Shown here in pieces: positions 35,206 through 46,940 of a DNA stretch of 64,000 nt. The translations under genes were made by a program, and so were the position numbers. Origin of the DNA: Galeopsis tetrahit (taxonomy: Eukaryota; Streptophyta; Magnoliopsida; Lamiales; Lamiaceae); NCBI GenBank assembly GCA_963675135.1, contig OY776131.1, positions 35,983,381-36,047,380 on the forward strand, written 5' to 3'. The notes under the pieces were generated by a model that was given only the letters and a program-made list of their open reading frames with translations, was not told the DNA's origin and searched no databases. Every line of letters starts with the position of its first letter. The stretch's first letter is position 1.

Positions 35206-38200
35206 TCAAGAAATACGTCGAAGAAAGAACTCATACCTGAAAACGGAACCAAAAGTATGAGACACGTTGTCATTGTTATCATTGTTATCATCAATAAAAC
35301 TAATATGGAATTCTGAACTATTTTCTCCATCAGAATCACTAGTGTCACTTTCAACATCCATGTTGTCATTGTTATCATTGTTACATGCATAAGTTTTATC
35401 AGTGTCAATGATGATATTTTCTAAAACATCGGGAGCATGTAACTGAGTATCTGTCTCCACAGAAAGATCTTCATTGCACATAGCATATGCATCTCTAGGC
35501 TTTATTCTTGTCACGACACTCCAATCTGTTTCCACAGGATCTGGTGTATAAAAAACTTGAAAAGCTTGAGATGCCAAGACATATGGCTCAGTCGTCTTCC
35601 ATAGATGCTTGAAATTAACAAGTGTGAAACCTAACAAATCTTCTTTAATGCCTCTTGCCATATCCACCCAATCACACTTAAAGAGAACAACTTTTCTTCC
35701 TTCGTAATAGTCCAACACAATAATTTCTCTAAGAACACCATAGTATATCACACCCACTTCTGAATCAACAGCTACACCACTATTCTGAGTTTGAGAATGC
35801 AACTCAGCATCTTTTGTTCGAAATTTGAATCCATTATAACTATACTTTTTTACCCTTTTAGCCAAGCTACTAGGACCTTTACCTAGCCAATAAAGATCCT
35901 CCTTAATTTGTTGGTCATCCCCACGATCGAGTTCTCCAGCCTAATATAGGTAAAAACATTATTAGTGTAACAAAATAAATACATATAAAACTTAGAAATG
36001 AAGAAAGTAAACTTCTTATTTGAAACTCTTCACTTACATTAATCTGCCACCATTTCAAAAAAGAATCTTTATGAAGCTTTTCAAGTTCTACATTGTGAAT
36101 ATGTGGATGTTCTAGGCAAAGCAACCTCTTATGTTCTCTGTATTAGAACATACTCGTTAAACAATACTACAGCTTCTATATAATCAAATGTAATTCACTA
36201 AAAAATGATGCTTACTCTATATATTCTGTCACTTGGTCACAATTGAATAAGACATACTCGTGTGCTTGAATCCATTGATGGTGATCCAAATAAATAACTT
36301 CTTCACCCTTTAAAACGCGACCAAACCTTGAGAAAATGGATAATCCTTTGTGAATTTCATCACCACCACCATCATAGCTCCTATTTGATCTATCTTCTCT
36401 AGACTCAACTCCTTCCAAATATCTTGCACAAAAATTCATGCACTCATCAGCAATGTAAGCCTCAGCTATTGAGCCTTCGGGTCGTGCTTTATTTCGCACA
36501 AAACTTTTCAGTCTTGACAAATACCTAAATAGTTCAAACATGAAAGTTAAATACTTTTAAAGGTAATTATTTGGGCTAAAATAATTTGAAATCATAACAT
36601 ACCTCTCAATCGGATACATCCATCGATATTGAACTGGGCCAGCAATTGCAGCTTCATATGCCAAATGGATAACCAAATGAACCATGACGTCAAAAAAAGC
36701 AGGGAGGAAAATCCTTTCTAAGCGACATAGTGTGAATGTAACTCGAGATTCCAATCTCTCGAAATCCTCAAATGTAGCATCTTTGGAACATAACTCCTTA
36801 AAAAAATTGTTGAACTCGATAAGTACAACACTTGTTTCTCTAGATAGTGATTTCCGTATTGCTAAAGGCAACAATTGTTGCATTATAATGTGACAATCAT
36901 GACTTTTCAATCCAAAAATCTTTTTAGCTCCAACATCAACACAACGTGAAACATTAGAAGCATACCCACCTGGAACTCTCACGGAAGATAACACCTTGCA
37001 AAAGGTAGCCTTAGCCTTTTCATCTAGAGAGAATGGAGCTGGTGGTATTATGAACTTTTCACCAGCATCAATAGGATGAAGATGAGGTCTAATATTCATA
37101 TCCACAAGGTCAAAGCGTGCATTGAGAGAATCTTTGCTTTTCCCTTCAATATCCAGTAAAGTCCCAACTAAGTTATCACATACATTCTTTTCGACATGCA
37201 TTACATCCAAATTATGTCTTAGCAAATGATGTTTCCAATACGGTAAAGAAAAGAATATACCTTCTTTTTTCCAACCATGACATGGGATTTCTCTTTGTTT
37301 TCTACTCTCACCTCTTGCCTTTCTCTTCCTTCCTCCTAACTGTTTCTTCATCTTTCCAAATGCAATTTTTACCCGAGACGCTTGACTGAACAAATCGATA
37401 CCGGAATACACCTTTGGTGGTGGTCTCTTTTCTAGTGTACCATCAAAAGCAACCTTGTTTTTTCGAAAAGGATGATTCAAGTCCAAGAAACGACGATGCC
37501 CCATGTAGCACATTTTTCTACTTCTTTTCAAGTAACGAGAAGTGGTGTCAATATTGCAATGAGGACATGCATACTTACCTTTAGTTGTCCATCCAGATAA
37601 GTTACCATAAGCAGGAAAATCATTTATTGTCCACATTAATGCAGCATGCAACACAAATGTATCATTACTACAAGCATCGAATGTCTCTACGCCATTATGC
37701 CACAATTCTTTCAATTCCTCAATTAACGGTTGCAAGTAAACATCAATGTCATTACCTGGAGCTTTCGGACCAGAAATAAGAAGTGACATAAGGAAATGTG
37801 AATCTTTCATGCATAACCATGGTGGCAAATTGTAAACGAGTAACACAACTGGCCATGTACTATGAGAGGTGCTCATTGTACCGAAAGGGTTGAATCCATC
37901 ACTTGCTAAACCAAGCCTGACATTTCGAGCATCTTTAGCAAACTCGGGATATTTGCTATCAAAATTCTTCCAAGCAAGAGAATCAACAGGATGCCTTAAT
38001 TTCCCATCACTACTACGTCCCTTTTCATGCCACCTCATCGAATGCGATGTTTTTGATGACATGAAAAGTCTTTTTAAATGCGGTATTAAAGGGAAATGGC
38101 GTAAGATCTTAGCTGGTCCACTCTTCTTTCCAACCACTGGATTCTTCCATCTTGAAGTATGACATACAGTGCAATTCTCATCTTTATCCTTTTCTTTCCA

Positions 38201-38884
38201 ATACAACATGCAATCATTCGGACATGCATCAATTTTTGTATATTCAAGTCCTACATGATTTATGGTTTTCTTCATATGGTAAATATTGTTAGGGAGTTTT
38301 GCACCCTCAGGAAGAAGCTCAATCAAAAATTGTAATAAATCATTTAAGGAAGTATCACTCCAACGATGCATGCATTTCATATGATAAAGACGGATTATAC
38401 ATGACAAAGTGGTAAACTTCTGACAATCGGGATATACTTCCGTTGTAGAATCATCCATTAACTTGTGATACATTTCAGCTTCTGAATCCATCTTGTTCTT
38501 ATCATTTCGTGGAGACTTACTTGTACTAGCATCAAAGTTTGACACACCAAATGCATCATGCAAGAGTCCATGTATTTCATCAGTCTCCTCATTACTATCC
38601 TCATAAACAAAGGTTTCATCATTTGATAAAGTAGATGGTGATAAGCCTTCTCCGTGAAAAACCCATTTACTTCTAGCATAATTCTTATCGAAACCTATCC
38701 ACTGCAAGTGGTCGTGAACTTCCTCGGGATCAAGATATACAGTGAGACCACATTTCTTACATGGGCATTTGATTTTTCCATTTAAAGATAACGAGCATAT
38801 TGATTCCTTTATAAAGTTTTTGACTCCTTCCATATATTCATTGCTGTTTCTTGGCATAAAAACCCATTCTTTTCCAGATTCCAT
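35206..38884 (-). CDS. CACTA transposase (TNP2-like), four exons recognised
   Basis: Exon limits read from GT-AG sites are 38884-36603, 36524-36216, 36137-36039 and 35940 to about 35240, where the frame either splices on at a CAG-GTATGA site or ends at 35206. I prefer ATG 38884 (MESGKEWVF) because the transposase-associated zinc domain (CPCKKCG...HLQWIGF) begins just after. The TNP2 core has LASDGFNPFG, then WPVVLLVYNLPPW, YLQPLIEELKELW and VMHVEKNV. The DUF4218-like part (MVHLVIHLAYE, YPIER, ARPEGSIAEAY) and the DUF4216-like part (YYGVLREIIVLDYY, LFKCDWVD) follow. It would cut and paste the CACTA element by binding its ends. I see no stop inside the main exon, so it may be recently active. 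Confidence 0.87.
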
Positions 38885-38942
38885 GTTACAATTTCCTACA
38901 TTAATTACAATGAACTTGAATCTGTCACACATACCATCCTAG

Positions 38943-40270
38943 TTCAATTTAATACTCTAGCAATCAAGTAAGCATCTCCTTAAATCAATTAAAACACAAA
39001 AAGATGGTCAAAAAACCAGCAGCAAAACAATGAAGAACAGAAGAAAAAACCAGCAGAAATTAGCAAAAAGAGAGCAGAAAAAACAGCCAAAAAAAGGACA
39101 AAGACAACAACAATAAAAAGTGGGAAATGCATTTAATTAATTTATTATTCCCAGGCGTTCAAGTACACAAAAACATGGAGTTGTACATGTACACACAAAC
39201 AAGATTCTCCACCAATAATTTCTCCACACAAACAAGATTCTCCACACAAACAAGATATGTCCCAGACATCAACACAAACAGAGCAGATTTACATCAGATT
39301 TTAAAAGGAAAACAGAGCATTGAATCTCAACCATCTATGACTCTCCCAGGAGAGTTGAACCAATCTAGTACATCCTTAGTCACTCCCTTCCGATCGTTGT
39401 TAGCAAGCCAGCTCCAGACTCTCGAAATTATTTATTCGACCAGTTTTTCACTCGAGATCTCCTCCTTTCTAAAACAAAAGCATTTCTCCTTTTCCATATT
39501 GACCAAGTTACACACTCCCATATACTCACAGCCACAGTTTTGCCTCTAGCACCCCTTAAGAGTCTACTAAAATGTCTTTTTCTTATTTTACTTATAGATA
39601 CAAAATTCATTACTCGTGCTTAATGCACCACAAACCAACAGACTGCAGAAATAGAAAAAAAGAAAAGAATGAACAAACCAAAACAAAGGAAGAACCTGAA
39701 CAACACGAAGGGAGGAGCAAACGAACAAACCCCAAATAAGAGAATCGCAAATACGCAGAAGATAACCCCAACTCGCACAGAAAATCACAACGATGAGTGC
39801 CCCTGAAAGTAGTAAAAACCCTGTTTATCATTTTTTCCATTCAGGAATTTCATCAAACATGTAAATTGCATAAATTAAGATTAAAGACAAGTGCCACTGA
39901 AAGTAGTAAAACCCCTGTTTATCATTTTTTCCATTCACGAATTTCATAAAACATGTAAATTGCATAAATTAAGGTTAAAGACAATGTAATTCCATGGGAT
40001 ATTAGAAACCCCACCAAATCAATTACGTTTACCATTTTCGAAAAAATTCAAAAAGAGGGGAAGATTTCTACCTGAACCTAAACTCTGTTAATTTGACTTA
40101 GATTTGGGGAGCTGGTTGATTAAATACGGAGGGAGCGAAATCGGCTACTCTTGGTGAAATTGAATCGGCTATTCTTGATGAAACGTGAAGGGAACGAGGT
40201 TGCAAATGATCTTGCCCAGAACATAAGAAACATTCATCCTTGAAATTGCCTTCTGCGTATTGACAAATGA
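38943..40270. other. CACTA upstream region without a supported gene
   Basis: A-rich sequence at 38990-39120 is followed by a repeated ACACAAACAAGATTCTCC. A 96-bp tandem duplication is at 39795-39984. A 60-codon minus-strand ORF at 39428-39610 (IWECVTWSIWKRRN) faintly resembles the C-terminal zone of LINE ORF2 and may be a small captured piece. Confidence 0.45.
39795..39984. repeat. Tandem duplication of about 96 bp
   Basis: Two copies share 'ctgaaagtagtaaaa', 'ccctgtttatcattttttcc' and 'acatgtaaattgcataaatt', differing at a few bases. Confidence 0.85.
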
Positions 40271-40289
40271 AGTAAGAGTATTAATTTTT

Positions 40290-41110
40290 CCTCAAAATAA
40301 AATAATATCACCAATGGTATCAGTATTAAATATCCGATACCAATCGTTATTACTTAAAAACAATTATAATATTAAATAATAGTTTCAAGATGAGGTGGAT
40401 ACATATAGAGTTAATAGTATCAAATTTTTTTATTTTCGATAATAATTGAGGAGTAGTATCAAAAAAATTATTTGATGCAAAAAAAAAATGGTATCCTTAA
40501 ATAACTTACTAATACTAAAACAGTAATAGTATCGATAAAGCGATGGATGCTATAAAATTAATGGTATCGAAAATTAAATTTCGATACCAATGATAAGTAG
40601 TATCAAAAAAATTATTTGATGCAAAAAATAAGTTGTATCAATAAATAAATTACTAATACTAAAATAATAATAGTATCAAAAATATTTTGGATGCTATTAA
40701 ATTAGTGGTATCGAAAACAAAGTTTTCGATACTAATGATAAGTAGTATCAAAAATATTATTTGATACAAAAAATAAGTAGTATCAATAAATAAATTACTA
40801 ATACAAAAATAGTAATAGTATTGATAAAGTGGTGGATGCTATAAAGTTAATGGCGTCGAAAATCAATTTTTCGATACCAATGATAAGTAGTATCGGAAAA
40901 GTATTCGATCCTAAAACTAAATTGTATCAATAAAAATTTTTTTGATGCAAAACAATATTAGTATCACTACATAACAGATGCTATAAATTTAATAGTATCA
41001 ACAAATATTTTTTTGATACCAAGGATTAATGTAGTATCATAAACTTTTTAGTAGATACCAAAGAATAAGATTTAGTATCAGAAAATGTATCGGATACCAA
41101 TTTTCCGATA
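40290..41110. repeat. CACTA right subterminal repeat zone
   Basis: Repeated TAGTATC and GATACCA/GATACTA words are arranged in ~140-bp higher-order units ('gataagtagtatcaaaaa...ttgatgcaaaaaataag'). Confidence 0.8.
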
Positions 41111-41137
41111 CTAAAAACCACTTTTTTTGTAGTGACC

Positions 41138-41812
41138 ATAGGGATCATATTGAACTCTCTTTGACCATCATTTTCTCATGATAGAAGAGACCAAAATGAA
41201 CAGAAAGAAAGCAAGAATAATGGACTATTGAGTTCATCATGCAACATGGAGAACAGTTTATGTAATGCAACACCAATGCATATCACTGAATAGCAGGAAA
41301 AAACACAAATCACAAACAAGTGACATATAACAGAAATGAAACTAGAATCTCATGAATGCATTAACTCAACAACTAACAATCCAGTAAACGAACCAATTAA
41401 AGCCAAAGAAGAATTAAAACACCAGAGAAACAACAAATACAGATTAAAACAAATTTTGAGAATGAGATCCAAGCTTTCAGTTCATCGCACTCTCAGAGTT
41501 CAACATAACACATTAAACATTTTAAAATTATTATTGAACTACAGACCCAAAAAGATATTCCTCCGAAAACACTATAGACCCAAAAAGAAACAGATAAATC
41601 ATGTGATACAAGTACATCACCCAGACCCAAATTTACAGACGGCTGGAAATAAAGTTGCAGAACAAAATATCAAAATTTATAATCAAAAATCAAAGATTCA
41701 GTATTTATAAACAAAAATCAAAGATTTGACAAAACAAAATCTCACCGGAAAAGGGCGACGTACAGATCGGAGTTTTAGGGAGGTTCCGGCCACAGATCGT
41801 CCTCTCCGGCCA
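41138..41812. other. Pack-MULE interior right of the CACTA, no supported gene
   Basis: This continues the Pack-MULE. The 124-codon plus-strand ORF at 41336-41710 is Asn/Lys/Gln-rich without motifs and is probably chance, or intron of the captured gene lying on the other strand. Confidence 0.4.
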
Positions 41813-42058
41813 TTAATGGAGTCGGTCGACGGCCACCACTAAGAACAAAACAGAGGTCGTCCACTGGCACCAGCTGTCATCATCCGTCACCATCTCAATT
41901 GCCTCAGCTAAAGCCCTACGCCTAATCGTATCCTCCTCATCCCTCCGAATTCCGAATTTCCGATGCTTCACCGAGGACGGCGACGTTCTAGGGGACGAAG
42001 GCGGTGATGCGGTTGCGGAGGATAATCGGTGGCGCGGGGAATGAGGAGCAGGATCCAA
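41813..42058 (-). pseudogene. GC-rich captured 5' gene fragment, unidentified
   Basis: The minus strand has a start-like ATG at 42058 and 81 codons: a Ser/Pro-rich leader (MDPAPHSPRHRLSSATASPP) then KHRKFGIRRDEEDTIRRRAL. The composition is much richer in G+C than the surrounding transposon DNA, like a plant first exon and its 5'UTR. The end (VLFLVVAV) is hydrophobic, suggesting the start of a membrane segment. I do not recognise the parent gene. The fragment lies on the same strand as the FQR1-like exon, at the other side of the CACTA. Confidence 0.45.
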
Positions 42059-42446
42059 ACGAAGAATGAATAGATAAATAGGAAAGATTTGTGAATAGAG
42101 TTGTAAGAAAAGAATGATCGACGGAGGTTTCTGAAAAGCGGAATTAGGCGGCGGCCAAGGTGGGGAGGGAGCTCGACCGATTGGGGTGGGGGGAGGGATC
42201 TAGGGTTTTTTTTTTTGGGGAATGAATGTGCCCTATAATTTGGGAATTAATTGATATCAATTAATTATGATTTTAAATTTCGAATTACATTTCAAATATA
42301 TAAATTAAATGAGTATATGAATATTAAGGGTAAATACGGTTTTTTGACACTAAATTGACCTTATTAGAAAATTTTAAAAGTTGTATATTTTAGTTGCTTA
42401 ATAGTCTATAGAAATGACCTTATTAGGGAATATTCTCAATTATGTT

Positions 42447-42776
42447 TCACAATCCACTGCAGAATCTGACTATATTGCTGCTGGAAGCTGCTGCACACAA
42501 CTCTTGTGGCTGAGCAAGATGTTCCATGATTATGGTATACTTACTATCTTTTGTGATAATACTAGTGTCATTAACATTTCTAAAAATCCTGTACAACACT
42601 CACTCACAAAACACATTAGCATAAGACACCATTTTATGAGAGATTTAGTAGAGAAGAATATTGTTAAGTTGTAGTATGTATCTACTGAAAAACAGAATGC
42701 TGATATTTTTACAAAAGCCTTAGACCATGAGAGATTCTCCACTTTGAGGAAATCTCTTGGCATGAGCACTATCTGA
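42447..42776 (+). pseudogene. pol: Sirevirus pol: RNase H C-terminal part (copy 2)
   Basis: After the Pack-MULE the frame continues SQSTAESDYIAAGS, then LLWLSKMFHDYG, DNTSVINISKNPVQHS and the tail QNADIFTKALDHE, ending RKSLGMSTI and TGA at 42774-42776. A TAG at about 42672-42674 replaces the Glu codon present in copy 1. It includes the last catalytic residues of the Copia RNase H (AES.YIA and DN). Confidence 0.9.
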
Positions 42777-42790
42777 AAAGAATTCGGATG

Positions 42791-42828
42791 GATGTTGTCA
42801 CAAATGCGTCAGCATTTGGGACAACATC
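42791..42828 (+). other. Stem-loop just after the pol stop codon (copy 2)
   Basis: Same sequence as 5368-5405: GATGTTGTC/GACAACATC and CAAATGC/GCATTTG arms around GTCA, 14 bases after the TGA. Confidence 0.8.
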
Positions 42829-43683
42829 ATGGGTTGTATAAATTTTATAAGTTGAATTTATTTCTTACTTAGTTAAATAATTCCTTTGTAAAATATCTAC
42901 GAATCTAAGAACCTTGGAGTGCAAAAATAAACGTCTTACACCTCTCAAATGCATAAAAATGAGAATGTTATTAGCATACTAAAAGATGTACCAAATCAAT
43001 GAGTAACTATGGAGCACGGAGTTCACTACTACGATGCCTTCTTTTCAAAAGGTGATATTTGGTAAAAACATCAACATATTTGTAATCCATTAAGTAAGTA
43101 TGGGGCACGGAGTTCGCTACTACGATGTACTCTACAGGAACAATGGATCAATACAAATTAGATGCTATAACACAAAAAGAAAAATATGGTGGAACACAAA
43201 TGAAGCAAATTCATGTAATAACCGTGTTGAGGTGTTTGTAACAGTTTTGAGCACAACATTGCCTGATTCGAATTTATTTTTATCTGTTGTAATTATTTAA
43301 TTATTTATTTAATTAATTATTGACCCACATCTTTATTTTTTCAGATTATGCGATTTTAATTAGGTAAATTCTGGAAGCTTCTCAATTATTTAATTAATTT
43401 AATTAATTGATTTTTCCCACTAATTAACCATGATCTAGGTTGTGGCTAAAAATGTGGAGCACTATCGAAAGTTCTAGATTAATTCTTCTGTTTTATTTTC
43501 TTAACCTCCAACTACATTATTCTCTCTATAAATATCGAACATAAGATGCCATTCACTTGCTAATTTTGATTTCTGAATTTGTTGAGTACTAAGATTGCAT
43601 AATTGATTTTTGGTTGTGTATATCTCAAAGAAGTGTGTGCAAATTCCCATCCTATACCTTGAAATTCCAACCGCCTAACTTAA
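42829..43683 (+). other. Non-coding spacer between pol and envelope-like ORF (copy 2)
   Basis: No gene is seen. It contains the two GCACGGAGTTC(A/G)CTACTAC motifs (about 43015 and 43106) as in copy 1. Confidence 0.6.
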
Positions 43684-45971
43684 ATGGCTGGAACAAACTC
43701 GAATTCCTCACAATCTCTCTCTGATTCGAAAACCTCATCCCACTCTCGCACAAATCCTCTCGAAATTCTTGCTTCCATGGCTTCACAAAACTCAAATGCT
43801 GACTCGAATGTCTCTGCAACACCATCAACAACCGCTCCCACTCCTCAAACCACTCCTCAAACCGCTCCTCAAACAACCTTTCCTCAAGATGCAACCGTCG
43901 AACAGGTCACTAGGGCTATCGAAGAGGTGTCTGATACTCTTCGAACTACTGGTCATCTGCCCGTGATGACTTTTGGAGATATCACTGTGGATATCTCGAG
44001 CTATTTCGCTGATCAAACCGCCCAAATGGCTTCTGCTTCAAAAAGCCCCAAATCACCTACTGTTCACGAACCGCAAACTGGAAATGTTGAAGCTTCTGTT
44101 GAAGAAGAAGAAGCTACTGCTACGTCAGACCCTGAAGACATTGAAATGGAGGATGCAAACATCTCTGAAGATACAAACTCCTCACTCTCTGTTTCAGATG
44201 AATCTGCCCCCATTCCTCTCAAGAAGAATGCACAGAAAGGCAAAAGACAGAGAAGCCCTGTACGAAGAAGGAGATCAAACCGCGTATTCACTCGTGTGGA
44301 TTATTCTGAATCCATGAGGAAGAAGAAGAAAGTTGGAGCTGATGCTGGTGAACCCATCCAAGTGTTCACAGACTCTGAAGATGAAGCTCCTGTTGTTGCT
44401 GAGAAACCCAAGAAAGCAAAGACTGTTGTTGCTGAGAAGTCCAAGAAGAAAGCTGTTGATGATCCCAAAGGAAAAGGGAAGGCCAAGATGATTGCTGAAG
44501 ATGAACCTGCTGAATCAGATTCCAACTCTGATTCTGAAAGATGCTTGAGAGACATACTACAGTCTCTAAAGAAAAATGCTGAGCATTATGCTGCTGCAAA
44601 GGAAGCTGCACCAGAACCTGAAGATGGTGGCAGTGGGGATAGCTCTTCCAGTGCAGCAAGCAGCCCTGATCAGAGCTCTGCTAAAAGCTCTACACCAAGC
44701 TCAGATGACCTTGTTTCTGAAGAGGAAGGTATTTCTGACTCTCTTGAAACTCTAGAGAATAGGTTGGCCATTTATTTTAAGAGAAAATTGCTGATAGAGA
44801 AGAGGATAAATATACCTGACTTTGATAGTAAAGGCATGATTAGTTTCTTAGAGGAAAGGAATTTGATGCATGCTGTGAACTTTGGTGAATCTTTCTTGAC
44901 AAATTGGGCCTATGAATTTTATCCCTGTATGAAAAAGAGCACTGGTAGGAGATCATCTAGGTGGTATGGGACTGTTAATTTTAGGGGGAGGGATGTACCT
45001 TTTACTCCTGAGATGATAAATGAGTTTCTGCAAATTCCCAATGTTGAGGTTGATGAAGAACCTGACATGGATGTGGTCATTTCTGCTATAACTGGTGGAG
45101 GGTAGTTAAGTGGACTAGACAGATGCTAGCCAAAGACCTCACTTCCCTGCATTCTGTGTTATACAAACTCATTATCTACAACTGGATTCCCACCACAAAC
45201 ACTACCAAGATCACAAAGGATCAAGCTGTTTTGATGTATAGGATTTCTGTGCTTCAGAGATTCAATTTGGGCCTTACAATTTTCCAACATATGATGAGAT
45301 TTACTGGGAGAGTTTCTGAGAAAGGCAATTTACCCTATCCTGTACTGATTTCTAATTACTTGAGGCATCATAGATTTGTTGCCAAGAACACTGATGTGTT
45401 GAGGGGGAGAGTTCCACTATTGGCCATAGCTCCTGCCTTACTCACTGGGGATAGAGTAATTGATCTGCCTTTGATTGCTCCTAGTACTGAACATCAGCAT
45501 AGACCCTCTACTTCTGCTCAACCAGAACCTTCCAGACCCTCAACTACTGATCATCCAGAATCATCCAGATCAAGACAGAGAAATGCAACCCCAAATGTTG
45601 AGAACATCCGTATCAACATTTCTGGTAATGTGTATCTTTCACAGGAATTCATCAAACTCCAACTCCAACACTTGCAGGAAACAATTGATGAGCTCCAGTT
45701 CCTGAAGGACAGGTGGACCAATCTGCTTTCACCTACAACAGGGGGAGTACCACCACCATTGAACTCTAATGTGGTGATTGAAGAGATGGCTGCTGATGAT
45801 GGAGTTCCAGCTGCTGCTGATGCTGGTGATGGACCTGATGCTGGAGGAGATGTTGCAGTGACTGATGTAGGTGCACACCTTGCATCTACCTACTTTGTTG
45901 ATGAAGGAGATGATGATGATGTTGTTGAGATGGACACCTTGTATGGTGATCTTAATAGAGAAAGCTGCTAG
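43684..45971 (+). pseudogene. Sirevirus envelope-like / 'putative plant transposon protein' ORF, copy 2, one frameshift
   Basis: It starts at ATG 43684 (MAGTNSNSS) and is open for 473 codons to a stop at 45103-45105, where one base is missing relative to copy 1 (ITGG-IKTKW). The frame then resumes at 45123 (MLAKDLTSLHSVLY) and runs to TAG 45971. The N-terminal half is acidic and Ser/Ala/Lys-rich with basic clusters (KKNAQKGKRQR, RRRRSNR). The conserved domain has LIEKRINIPDFDSKGMI, FRGRDVPFTPEMINEFL and KLIIYNWIPTTNTT. An amphipathic helix LQHLQETIDELQFLKDRW is near the C-terminus. It is the better preserved of the two copies. No signal peptide or clear membrane segment is visible, so a true envelope role is not supported. 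Confidence 0.82.
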
Positions 45972-46601
45972 ACATGGGGAGATCTGAATTCCATAATGGC
46001 TATGGTGCAGGAAGATGATGCTGCAGCTGTTACCACAGCAATATATGTTATTTATTCAGTTCAATCTCTGTAATTAATGTTTAAGTTTGAATTCTGAAAT
46101 TCTGATACACTTGTTATTTATTTTACTAGATGATAGGTTGTCTATTGTTTTTACAACTTGCTTAACTATGGTTCGACTTGATGATACTTGTTTACTGCCC
46201 TTGCTTAATTTGTTTACAGGTTATCATGTGTTCTACTGCAGGTTGTATAGTGTTAGTTTCTGTTTTGTTTGTTTTGTTGCTCTGATGTTTGTTTTTGTTA
46301 GTGTCTTACTTAGATTCTAAGTTAAGTTCTTCCAGTTCAACTTATGATCTTAGTAAACGTTACTTATGTTGTGAATAAGTGTATTGTTTATACTTGTTCT
46401 ATTTTGGATAAAATTTATCTTGATCTTATGGCACGGATCATTGTAAAATTATCCTTGATCTTCATTTGATTTGATCAAACGGTTACAACAGGTATTGTCT
46501 TGACTAGTGCTTAGCAATGATGTTGACCTCAACTAAGTACATAATACTGAGTATGTATAGAAATATATGTGCATCAGGTGTGTTGTAGTCGAAAGGTCAA
46601 A

Positions 46602-46612
46602 TTGGGGGAGAT
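46602..46612 (+). promoter_or_regulatory. Polypurine tract of Sirevirus copy 2
   Basis: TTGGGGGAGAT lies immediately before the LTR start TGTAGATG. Confidence 0.85.
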
Positions 46613-46751
46613 TGTAGATGTTGTTAATCCTTAAATGTCTTAACATTATCAACAACATCTTAATTTGACCTTCCGAGATTTTTTCTAAGTCTTTTCTGAA
46701 ATGCTACATTAAATGTTGATCTAAATGTTGTCGCATTTCTGGCAGGATCTA

Positions 46752-46801
46752 GAAGCTTCTACAAGGATCTGGAACTTGGAAGGTTCCAGAACATTGGAGA
46801 A
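46752..46801 (+). promoter_or_regulatory. Heat-shock-element-like cluster in LTR copy 2
   Basis: GAAGCTTC lies at 46752-46759. Five phased units are at 46779-46801: GAA-gg-TTC-ca-GAA-ca-TTG-ga-GAA. The spacer bases differ from copy 1 but every core base is the same. Confidence 0.77.
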
Positions 46802-46932
46802 CATACTAGAACGGCCTGGAACCATTTAGAACGACCTGGAGCATTCAAGAAGGATCTAGAAAGATCATGGAAGTTGAGTTCCTAAAAAATAGGATCTCAT
46901 TGTGGAAGCCTCTAGAATTAGCACCCCACTAC

Positions 46933-46940
46933 TATAAATA
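46933..46940 (+). promoter_or_regulatory. TATA box of Sirevirus LTR copy 2
   Basis: TATAAATA, conserved with 9581-9588, about 130 bp downstream of the heat-shock-element-like cluster. Confidence 0.7.

Larger units (their letters stand above)
33839..41137 (-). mobile_element. CACTA (En/Spm-type) DNA transposon with 3-bp duplication
   Basis: The element proper is 33842-41134, from CACTACAAAAAAAAAGG to its inverted end (reading inward CACTACAAAAAAAGTGG). It is flanked by ACC on both sides (33839-33841 and 41135-41137). Both subterminal zones are packed with TAGTATC/GATACTA motifs. It encodes a TNP2-like transposase on the minus strand. At 7.3 kb it is within the usual size for autonomous CACTA elements, though no separate TNPA-like gene could be recognised. 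Confidence 0.93.
32467..42437 (-). mobile_element. Pack-MULE (Mutator-like element with captured gene fragments), interrupted by a CACTA element
   Basis: It is flanked by a 9-bp duplication in RNase H: AATTGTGTT (32458-32466) and AATTATGTT (42438-42446), one mismatch. The ends are inverted repeats: GGGGAAATTATTGTTAAGG on the left, and GAGAATATTCCCTAATAAGG for the right end read inward, both followed by TCATTTC. No MULE transposase is inside. Removing the CACTA leaves about 2.7 kb with host gene fragments on the minus strand (33373-33486, about 33600-33735, 41813-42058). Confidence 0.82.

Noticed and set aside
39428..39610. LINE-like fragment IWECVTWSIWKRRN on the minus strand of the CACTA
   Set aside because: Resemblance rests on a few aromatic residues over 60 codons; too weak to annotate as a captured LINE.
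41336..41710. 124-codon Asn/Lys-rich ORF in the Pack-MULE
   Set aside because: No domain, opposite strand to captured fragments, likely chance in A-rich DNA.
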